The translations under genes and the position numbers were made by a program. The notes beneath the pieces were generated by a model. It saw only the letters and a list, made by a program, of their open reading frames with translations. It was not told the origin of the DNA and ran no database searches. A stretch of 13,593 bases of DNA, taken from Clostridium sp. GTDB lineage: Bacteria > Bacillota > Clostridia > Clostridiales > Clostridiaceae. The stretch spans positions 1-13,593 of the forward strand of contig JAHAIU010000068.1 of the NCBI GenBank assembly GCA_018372555.1, given 5' to 3'. This document shows positions 7,357 through 13,277 of this stretch, piece after piece; position 1 is the stretch's first letter, and every line of letters begins with the position of its first letter.

Positions 7357-8847
7357 TCATATATATTCCTCTAATCCTAATCTTATATATTGTTCCTTTG
7401 GACACTCATTTTCCTTCATAATCTCTACCATCTTAACTATCATTTCTTTTTCTAACTTTTCACATTGGATAGGTTTAAGTTGCTTCGGATCAGTTTCTAT
7501 GTTGTATAATAAATTACCAAAAGAATTCACCTTATACTTATCCTTTGCAGGAGTTTTTAAAAGTTTATAGCCTTTTGTAAATGAAAATTCATCAACTAAC
7601 TCTGCTTTTGCTATTTCATCTGCACTGAATAAAGACTTCATATGCATTGGCATTAAGGTATAATTATAAATATCATTATATCTACCATATTCTGCTGCTC
7701 TCATATAAGTGTGCTTACCATCAGTTACATTTACATGACCACTAAATACTCCAAATATACATGCATCTCTTACTTTCTTGTCACTTTCTATAGTTTCTTT
7801 TAGTGACTTTCCAAGCATTTCTTTTGGAATATCAATATTAAAGTATTCTAAGATTGTCGGTGCCCAATCTATCATTTGAACTATTGAATTTCTTTCCTCT
7901 TTTTTCTTTTTACATCTTGGATCATAAATAAATAACGGAGTATGTGCTACTTCATTATAATAAGGCATTAAATTTTTAGCCCAATATCCATGTTCACCTA
8001 AACAGAAACCATGATCAGTCCCTACTATTAATAAAGTATCTTCCCACATATTATACTTATCCATTAAGTCTAATACTTTTCCTAAGTTCTTATCGCACAT
8101 TGATACTAAGGCAGAGTATTCTTTTCTAACATGATCAATAACTTCTTCATTCTCTTCTGTCTTACCCCTTGGCCAATCAAAATGTTTTCCTGTATAGGTA
8201 TCATTATATTTTTCTTTATATTCATCATTGGTAACGTAAAATGGTTCATGAGGGTCAAAAGTTTCAATTTGCAATAACCAATTATCTGCATCATGATTCT
8301 TTTCAATAAATTCACAACCATTTTTAAATACCTCAGTCTGGCTTTGCTTGTCCTCTGTTTTCATATGATCTCTATTTACCCAATCATATTTCCACAATTC
8401 AGAAACTCCCTCACCAATTTGCTTTTTGGGAACTTTTAAAACTTCTGGAATTTTAGGATCATTTACATACCCCTTCCAATGGTCTCCTGCTTGCCCTCTA
8501 ACAATCTCCCATGAAGAATATCTATTATGATAAGTACTTCCTCCATCTTCCCAATAATGAAAATGATCACTTATTAGATGAGAATAAATCCCATTTTTCT
8601 TTAGTATTTCAGGCATTGAATTATCATATGGCTCTAGTGGTCCCCATTCTCTGTGAAGAAAATTATACCTTCCTGTATGTAACTCTCTTCTTGCTGGCAT
8701 ACAAGGCATACTTCCCACAAAGCTATTGTTAAACTTAACTGAATTTTCATAAAGCCTTTCAAAGTTAGGAGCATAAGTATCATACCCTCCATAAGGAGGT
8801 AAATATCTCCTATTTAAACTATCATAAAAAACAATTATTGCTTTCAT
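7357..8847 (-). CDS. Cytoplasmic Cys-type sulfatase (S1/alkaline-phosphatase superfamily)
   Basis: This 496-aa sulfate-ester hydrolase has the formylglycine signature C-M-P-A-R followed by LHTGR (49-60). Cys49 would be oxidised by a sulfatase maturase, which in anaerobes is the radical-SAM anSME (not in this window). Metal-site candidates are Asp9 in FYDSLNRR, where the usual second Asp is Ser10, and Asp278-His279 in VGTDHGFCLGEHG. FDPHEPF (197-203) and Lys291 are also typical. There is no signal peptide, so it should act inside the cell on an imported sulfate ester. It starts 5 bp after the IIB stop, with its AGAGG inside the IIB 3' end, implying translational coupling to the transporter. 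The substrate is unknown; context suggests a sulfated ascorbate-like sugar acid. A phosphonate monoester hydrolase is a weaker alternative. Confidence 0.92.
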   Translation of the reverse strand: MKAIIVFYDSLNRRYLPPYGGYDTYAPNFERLYENSVKFNNSFVGSMPCMPARRELHTGRYNFLHREWGPLEPYDNSMPEILKKNGIYSHLISDHFHYWEDGGSTYHNRYSSWEIVRGQAGDHWKGYVNDPKIPEVLKVPKKQIGEGVSELWKYDWVNRDHMKTEDKQSQTEVFKNGCEFIEKNHDADNWLLQIETFDPHEPFYVTNDEYKEKYNDTYTGKHFDWPRGKTEENEEVIDHVRKEYSALVSMCDKNLGKVLDLMDKYNMWEDTLLIVGTDHGFCLGEHGYWAKNLMPYYNEVAHTPLFIYDPRCKKKKEERNSIVQMIDWAPTILEYFNIDIPKEMLGKSLKETIESDKKVRDACIFGVFSGHVNVTDGKHTYMRAAEYGRYNDIYNYTLMPMHMKSLFSADEIAKAELVDEFSFTKGYKLLKTPAKDKYKVNSFGNLLYNIETDPKQLKPIQCEKLEKEMIVKMVEIMKENECPKEQYIRLGLEEYI

Positions 8848-8852
8848 TTCTA

Positions 8853-9173
8853 TTACCTCTTAATTGCATCTTTGTAATATTCTTGTACAACATTGTTAAT
8901 TGCAGAACCTACTTCATCACCATTCATAATATTCATTATTTTTATTATATGTTTTCCTGGGAACTCTCTTTCATTAACTATATCTGCAAGCTTGCTATTA
9001 ACTGCAATAATATCCGCCCAATCAGAAAATCCTGAAGCTTCTCCAGCAGATGTATGTTTCATTTCTGCATTTATTCCATACTTAACCATTTGCTTTTCAG
9101 CAGTCATTTTAAGAAGTAAGCTACTTCCTACACCATAACCACATACTAATAATATATTTACTTTATCTTTCAT
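8853..9173 (-). CDS. ulaB: PTS ascorbate-type transporter subunit IIB
   Basis: A small cytoplasmic phosphocarrier (106 aa) of the lactose/ascorbate IIB fold. The P-loop ILLVCGYGVGSS holds the phosphorylated Cys11, which receives phosphate from IIA and passes it to the substrate in IIC. Length and spacing agree with E. coli UlaB (about 101 aa). The frame also opens at ATG 9182, but that codon abuts GGAGG, and ATG 9173 with 9-nt spacing is the better start. The gene is separated from IIC by an unusually long 115-bp gap containing a perfect hairpin, and is almost fused to the sulfatase downstream. Confidence 0.93.
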   Translation of the reverse strand: MKDKVNILLVCGYGVGSSLLLKMTAEKQMVKYGINAEMKHTSAGEASGFSDWADIIAVNSKLADIVNEREFPGKHIIKIMNIMNGDEVGSAINNVVQEYYKDAIKR

Positions 9174-9200
9174 ATAAATCATCCTCCATCTTTTTAATGT

Positions 9201-9240
9201 TTAAGGATTAAAAATCATAAAAATAATTTTTAATCCTTAA
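9201..9240 (-). repeat. Perfect 15-bp inverted repeat between IIC and IIB
   Basis: TTAAGGATTAAAAAT (9201-9215) pairs without mismatch with ATTTTTAATCCTTAA (9226-9240) around a 10-nt loop. It is inside the operon, 48 bp after the IIC stop and about 27 bp before the IIB start. No T-run follows on the minus strand, so it is not a normal terminator. An mRNA-stabilising or processing hairpin that sets different levels of IIC and IIB is the likeliest role. A protein-binding operator is an alternative. Confidence 0.7.
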
Positions 9241-9288
9241 CTTTAAATTAACTTAATATCATTAAAAACTTAATTGAACTTTTTTAAG

Positions 9289-10593
9289 TTACATACCAAA
9301 AATACCTGATATAAATTTGAATACTTCTGTAATAGCTGGCCATACTGTTGCCCAGTCAAACATTCCTACCCAACCTACTCCATCTGGCACTCCCATTAAA
9401 GGAATCATCCATACTGTTCCAAAGGTTTGAATAATACCCAATAAGGTACATGATATTATTACAGCTTTAATTCCACCATATTTATTTGCAACAACTCCGA
9501 TTGGACCTCCAGAGAAGAACAATGGAACAAATCCAGGTAACACAATAATATTACTTCCAGTGAAAACTAAAATTGCTATAGATAATACTGTTCCTAAAGT
9601 ACAGAATATAAATCCAAGTGTTGCTGCATTTGGAGAGAAAGGTAATATTGCTGCAACATCAACAGCTGGAACTGCATTTGGAATTAACTTATCTTGAATT
9701 CCCTTAAAGGCACTATTTATTTCACCAACCAACATTCTTACTCCAGTTAAAAGGATAACCATGTACATAGAGAAATTTAATCCTAAGTTAATTATGTAAA
9801 TCAACCAATGAGTTTTCCCTGCTAACTCTTGAACTGTATCAATTCCAGTTGTCAATAAGAATCCTCCAACAAATACAGTCATTATTATAGCTACTGATGT
9901 AACATTATGATTAAAAATTGATAACCATCCTGGTAATTTAATATTTTCCGCATCATGTTTTTCTGGATTTCCAAAGAATTTAGAAATCTTTGAAAAGAAC
10001 CATATACCAATAGTTTGGTTATGACCAATTGTAAATCCAGCACCACCAGTGACTTTTTCTGTTGCTGCATATGCTAAAGTGGTTGAGTATGCCCAATATA
10101 TTCCTACAAGTACTCCAGCTATAACCGCTGATACTATTCCATTTAATCCAAACCAAAATATAACTAACCATAACACCGCTTGAGAATGAGCAAGTCCTGT
10201 ATTTCCAGTTAAAAATATACCTCTTGCTTTAGTATATTTACCAAACATAACAAGTACTATATTTACTGCAAAAGCTATTAAAAATACATATCCAACTAAT
10301 GCAAAAGATGAACCAAGAGCTTCTTGTGTTGTTGCCCTCATTGCATATGGATCCATTAGATATCCACGTATTCCAAAGGCTTGACTAACGGCTTCTGCTA
10401 CTGGTTTAAATGTAGAACTAAATTGACTTCCCCCAAAAAGAATCATCATTAATCCTATAACAGCACTAAATGTTCCAGTTATTACCTTTACTATTGGTTT
10501 TTTAGCTAATATATATCCAACAAAAACCATTAATCCTATTAGCAAAGCAGGCTCCATTAAAAAAGCTTGAATAAAATCAAGTACTTTATTCAT
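9289..10593 (-). CDS. ulaA: PTS ascorbate-type permease subunit IIC (UlaA/SgaT family)
   Basis: This integral membrane permease of 434 aa forms the channel that binds and translocates the sugar acid during phosphorylation. It is slightly shorter than E. coli UlaA (about 465 aa), mostly at the C-terminus. Family segments are evident: STFKPVAEAVSQAFGI (60-75), FLTGN (127-131), GFTIGHNQT (186-194), LPGWLSIF (220-227), GIDTVQELAGKTHW (250-263), AVDVAAILPFSPNA (310-323) and LPGFVPLFFSGGPIGV. Ten or more hydrophobic segments alternate with short loops. Compared with E. coli UlaA from memory, the LTGH histidine is Asn131, Gln139 aligns with Ala135 and Gln195 with Asn192, while His191 and Asp312 are retained. 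This may mean a different or modified ligand. ATG 10593 is preceded by AGGGGG at 9 nt. Confidence 0.94.
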   Translation of the reverse strand: MNKVLDFIQAFLMEPALLIGLMVFVGYILAKKPIVKVITGTFSAVIGLMMILFGGSQFSSTFKPVAEAVSQAFGIRGYLMDPYAMRATTQEALGSSFALVGYVFLIAFAVNIVLVMFGKYTKARGIFLTGNTGLAHSQAVLWLVIFWFGLNGIVSAVIAGVLVGIYWAYSTTLAYAATEKVTGGAGFTIGHNQTIGIWFFSKISKFFGNPEKHDAENIKLPGWLSIFNHNVTSVAIIMTVFVGGFLLTTGIDTVQELAGKTHWLIYIINLGLNFSMYMVILLTGVRMLVGEINSAFKGIQDKLIPNAVPAVDVAAILPFSPNAATLGFIFCTLGTVLSIAILVFTGSNIIVLPGFVPLFFSGGPIGVVANKYGGIKAVIISCTLLGIIQTFGTVWMIPLMGVPDGVGWVGMFDWATVWPAITEVFKFISGIFGM

Positions 10594-10621
10594 ATTTATA
10601 TCCCCCTTTAGTTATTAAAAA

Positions 10622-11065
10622 TTATTTTACTTTTAATAAAGATAGTAGTTCTTCGTAGTCCTCACAATTTATTATCTTTTGATATACTTCTTCATCACTT
10701 AACAAAGTACATATGTCTGAAAGTATATGTATATGAGATTCACTTTCTACAGCAGATAATGCAAATAGGATCTTTGCTTGGTTTTCTCCATCATCTGTAA
10801 AAGAAACTGGCTCCTTTAGCTTTAAAATTGAAATCCCCATTTTTAGTGCTCCACATTCAGGTCTTGCATGTGGCATAGCTATCATCGGTGCGATTATTAT
10901 ATAAGGTCCAAACTCTTTAACCCCATTTATCATTGCATCTACGTAACTTTCTTTTATATATCCCCCTTTTAATAAAGGCTCTGTAGATATTCTTATTGCC
11001 TCTTCCCAACTAGAAACTGAATCTATAAGCTGTATTGAATCTTTTAAGATATAATCTGAAATCAT
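10622..11065 (-). CDS. ulaC: PTS ascorbate-type subunit IIA (fructose/mannitol-type IIA fold)
   Basis: A cytoplasmic phosphocarrier of 147 aa, taking phosphate from HPr and passing it to IIB. IAMPHARPE contains the phosphorylated His66 (numbering from ATG 11065). GPYIIIAP just before it and KMGISILKLKEPVSF after it match UlaC as I recall it. An ATG at 11074 directly touches AGGAG, so ATG 11065, with 9-nt spacing, is taken as the start. It sits between ulaG (14 bp upstream) and the IIC gene (28 bp downstream). The separate IIA, IIC and IIB polypeptides are typical of the ascorbate PTS, although the order differs from E. coli ulaABC. Confidence 0.93.
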   Translation of the reverse strand: MISDYILKDSIQLIDSVSSWEEAIRISTEPLLKGGYIKESYVDAMINGVKEFGPYIIIAPMIAMPHARPECGALKMGISILKLKEPVSFTDDGENQAKILFALSAVESESHIHILSDICTLLSDEEVYQKIINCEDYEELLSLLKVK

Positions 11066-11079
11066 TGTAAGCATCTCCT

Positions 11080-12144
11080 TTATAGGAATGAATTATATGG
11101 TAAATTGATTTCGTTTTCAAAACAATCATCAAATCCTCTTGGATAATGGTATTCTCTATTATCATTATCTAATGGATAAACAAATTTCCCTCCAACTTGC
11201 CATATAAATGGTTTAAACTTATATTGTAATCTATGTTTTTTCATATCAAATAAAGTTAATATTTCATTTGTATCAGCTTGGAAGTTTGACCAAATATCGT
11301 GATGAAACGGTATAACCACTTCAGTCCTTAAGGCTTCAGCCATTCTTAATATATCTACTGATGTCATCTTATCTGTAATACCTCTTGGATTTTCTCCATA
11401 GGAACCTAAAGCTATATCTATTTTATAATCGTTACCATGTTTCGCATAGTAATTTGAATAATGGGAATCCCCACTGTGATATATATTTCCACCACTTGTT
11501 TTAATTAAATAGTTAACAGCTTTTATATCCATATTAACAGGCATTTTCCCTCTTAAATCCCCTGATGGTGGTGCAGTAATTAATGCAGTTCTATCAAAAG
11601 ACTCTAAGGCAACAATTTCAATATCTTTAATCTTAACTGTATCTCCAGGTTTAACAACTATGCACCTTTCTTTAGGAACTCCCCAACCTATCCATTTATC
11701 TACACAGGCTTGTGGTCCTATAAAAGGCACTGATTCATCACAATTCTTTAATACAGCTGCTGCTACATTAATATCTATATGATCATTGTGATCATGTGTT
11801 GAAAGTACCGCATCTATCTTTCTGATTCCAAATGGATCTAATACAAAAGGTGCAACTCTTAAATTAGGCTGTAATTTCTTTCCACCAGACATTCTTGCCA
11901 TTTGATGTTCTGGATTAATGAAAGGATTTTTCTTAGTTTTTTTACCACTACCACACCAAAAATCAATACAGATGTTTGTACTATTTTCTGTTTTAACCCA
12001 AATTCCTGTACATCCTAGCCACCACATTGCTAGTGTACCTGGTTTTACCTCCTCATTTTCTATTTCCTCATTAAGCCATGTTCCCCATTCAGGAAATGTA
12101 TTTAGAATCCAAGATTCTCTTGTAACTTTAGAAATATGTTCCAT
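11080..12144 (-). CDS. ulaG: L-ascorbate-6-phosphate lactonase
   Basis: A manganese-dependent metallo-beta-lactamase-fold hydrolase that opens the lactone ring of L-ascorbate 6-phosphate to 3-keto-L-gulonate 6-phosphate in the cytoplasm. The 354-aa length equals E. coli UlaG, and the sequence follows it nearly throughout: TRESWILNTFPEWGTWLNEEI, WWLGCTGIW, the metal motif HDHNDH (117-122), WIGWGVPKERCIVVKPGD, HSGDSHYSNYYAKHG (223-237), GSYGENPRGITDKMTS, PFHHDIWSNFQAD (His281, His282) and YPRGFDDCF. ATG 12144 has GGGAGGAG about 8 nt upstream. It is the first gene of the operon, so lactone opening is a core step whatever the transported substrate is. An operator-like repeat cluster and a good promoter precede it. 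Confidence 0.97.
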   Translation of the reverse strand: MEHISKVTRESWILNTFPEWGTWLNEEIENEEVKPGTLAMWWLGCTGIWVKTENSTNICIDFWCGSGKKTKKNPFINPEHQMARMSGGKKLQPNLRVAPFVLDPFGIRKIDAVLSTHDHNDHIDINVAAAVLKNCDESVPFIGPQACVDKWIGWGVPKERCIVVKPGDTVKIKDIEIVALESFDRTALITAPPSGDLRGKMPVNMDIKAVNYLIKTSGGNIYHSGDSHYSNYYAKHGNDYKIDIALGSYGENPRGITDKMTSVDILRMAEALRTEVVIPFHHDIWSNFQADTNEILTLFDMKKHRLQYKFKPFIWQVGGKFVYPLDNDNREYHYPRGFDDCFENEINLPYNSFL

Positions 12145-12175
12145 TTCTATTCTCCTCCCTTTTATCTATTATATT

Positions 12176-12220
12176 TTGAATATTGTTTAAATATCGTTGT
12201 AATATTCAAACAATATTCAA
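12176..12220. promoter_or_regulatory. 45-bp repeat-cluster operator in the ulaG leader
   Basis: TTGAATATTGTTT (12176-12188) and AAACAATATTCAA (12208-12220) form a perfect 13-bp inverted repeat. A third AATATTCAA at 12201-12209 makes a direct repeat 11 bp from the one at 12212-12220, i.e. one helical turn. The cluster begins about 16 bases downstream of the inferred transcription start of the ulaG operon, and about 130 bp from the divergent DeoR-type promoter start. It is probably the repressor site of that regulator. An mRNA hairpin role is possible. Confidence 0.65.
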
Positions 12221-12242
12221 TGTAATCATTTAACTTGATTAA

Positions 12243-12271
12243 ATTCTATAATATCTAATCATAAAATACAA
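12243..12271 (-). promoter_or_regulatory. Promoter of the ula-like operon
   Basis: On the minus strand TTGTAT (complement of 12266-12271) and TAGAAT (complement of 12243-12248) are exactly 17 bp apart. Transcription would begin near 12236, giving a leader of about 92 nt that contains the repeat-cluster operator. Confidence 0.65.
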
Positions 12272-12286
12272 TATTTTATCTTTTTT

Positions 12287-12300
12287 TGCACATTTGTGCT
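12287..12300. promoter_or_regulatory. Shared regulatory box, copy 2 (TGCACATTTGTGCT)
   Basis: It contains the palindrome GCACA-TT-TGTGC. It matches copy 1 at 3527-3540 in 11 of 14 bases and lies 15 bp upstream of the -35 of the ula-like operon, exactly as copy 1 does at the transketolase operon. It is also about 14 bp upstream of the -35 of the DeoR-type gene on the other strand. Confidence 0.55.
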
Positions 12301-12314
12301 ATTTATATGTTCTT

Positions 12315-12343
12315 TTGCCTATTTAACCTGACTATATTATAAT
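12315..12343 (+). promoter_or_regulatory. Promoter of the DeoR-family regulator
   Basis: TTGCCT (12315-12320) and a consensus TATAAT (12338-12343) are 17 bp apart. Transcription would start near 12350, about 30 bases before the ATG. This is the best promoter match in the window. Confidence 0.75.
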
Positions 12344-12379
12344 AAAAATAAATAATTAATTATTATTGTGGAGGTTTAT

Positions 12380-13162
12380 ATGAGAAAAAGTAAAGGTATT
12401 GTTTCAAAAAGACATGAAACAATCTTAAAATTGTTACATGAAAATAAAAAAATATATATAAATGAATTAGCAAAAACTCTATCTGTTTCACCTGTAACTA
12501 TAAGAAGAGATTTAGATCTGTTTGAAAAAAATGGATTAATACAAAAATTCTATGGAGGTGCTAAACTTATTGATGGAAAATTAGGTGATGACCCATCATT
12601 AAGTGATGATTCACAAAAATATGCTCCTCGAAAGCATGCTATTGCTAAATATGCTGCTAGCTTTATAGAAGATGGTGATATTATTTTTATAAACTCTGGT
12701 TCTACATCTTTACTCTTATTGAAATATATAAAGGATATTCACGTTACCATTATTACAAATAATGGTAAAGCTTTAACTATTGATAAAGATCCTAAGATAC
12801 AGTTGATTTTGACTGGAGGAGAGGTTATATCAAGAAAACACTCTATTGTTGGTGACTTTGCTATACAGTTTTTAAGCAAAATAACTGCAGACAAATGCTT
12901 TCTTTCTGTTAGTGGGATAAATGCAGAGTCAGGAATAAGCACCTCAGTATTTCAAGAAACTGCTATTAATGAAATAATGCTAAAACGTTGTAACAATTCT
13001 ACATTTATTTTGACAGATAGTTCAAAATTAGGAAAAGAGCATAACTTTCTTAGTGGAAGTATAGACTATGTAGACTATGTAATAACTGATAATAATGCCA
13101 ATAATGATGAAGTTAATTTACTAAAAGAAAAAGGAATTAAAGTTATAACAGTTGATTATTAA
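12380..13162 (+). CDS. DeoR-family transcriptional repressor (UlaR-like role)
   Basis: The product is a 260-aa protein with a DeoR N-terminal helix-turn-helix (about residues 13-60: ILKLLHENKKIYINELAKTLSVSPVTIRRDLDLFEKNGLIQKFYGGA). A sugar-phosphate-sensing domain follows, with INSGSTSLLL (104-113), ITNNGKAL (125-132), LTGGEV (144-149) and TDSSKLGK (212-219). An upstream in-frame GTG at 12368 overlaps the GGAGG site (12370-12374), so ATG 12380 is the real start. It diverges from ulaG and shares its regulatory region, as UlaR, also of the DeoR family, serves the E. coli ula genes. The 45-bp repeat cluster in the ulaG leader is the likely target, with a phosphorylated pathway intermediate as inducer (inference). 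Confidence 0.92.
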   Translation: MRKSKGIVSKRHETILKLLHENKKIYINELAKTLSVSPVTIRRDLDLFEKNGLIQKFYGGAKLIDGKLGDDPSLSDDSQKYAPRKHAIAKYAASFIEDGDIIFINSGSTSLLLLKYIKDIHVTIITNNGKALTIDKDPKIQLILTGGEVISRKHSIVGDFAIQFLSKITADKCFLSVSGINAESGISTSVFQETAINEIMLKRCNNSTFILTDSSKLGKEHNFLSGSIDYVDYVITDNNANNDEVNLLKEKGIKVITVDY

Positions 13163-13170
13163 TAATTTTT

Positions 13171-13203
13171 ACAGCACTAGAACTGTATTTTAGTGCTGTT
13201 TTC
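13171..13203 (+). terminator. Rho-independent terminator after the DeoR-family gene
   Basis: ACAGCACTA (13171-13179) pairs with TAGTGCTGT (13191-13199) around an 11-nt loop, and is followed by a short T-run. The tail is brief, so some read-through into the exporter gene is possible. Confidence 0.75.
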
Positions 13204-13277
13204 AAAAATATAAAATAATCTGTGTAATTATAGAAATATAGATTTTTGCACAAAAGTTTGAATTGGAGGAAGAACAA

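Noticed and set aside
9201..9240. Internal terminator between IIC and IIB
   Set aside because: The stem has very few G-C pairs and no T-run follows on the transcribed strand.
12169..12174. TATAAT-like -10 on the minus strand just before the ulaG ribosome site
   Set aside because: It would put the transcription start inside the Shine-Dalgarno sequence and has no -35 at the right distance.
11918..12190. Open frames opposite ulaG and similar antisense frames at 30-281, 2655-2883, 5846-6049, 8511-8732, 8838-9138 and 12739-12942, plus a same-strand frame inside the sulfatase gene at 8106-8321
   Set aside because: They overlap clearly conserved genes (or the transposase remnant at 30-281) in another frame, lack credible ribosome sites and show no recognisable protein features.
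12189..12203. Catabolite repression (cre) site around ATATCGTTGTAA in the ulaG leader, and a similar one at 3613-3626
   Set aside because: Both keep the central CG but lack the flanking TG and CA bases of the cre consensus.
12368..12379. GTG start extending the DeoR-family protein by four residues
   Set aside because: The GTG overlaps the GGAGG ribosome site that serves the ATG at 12380.
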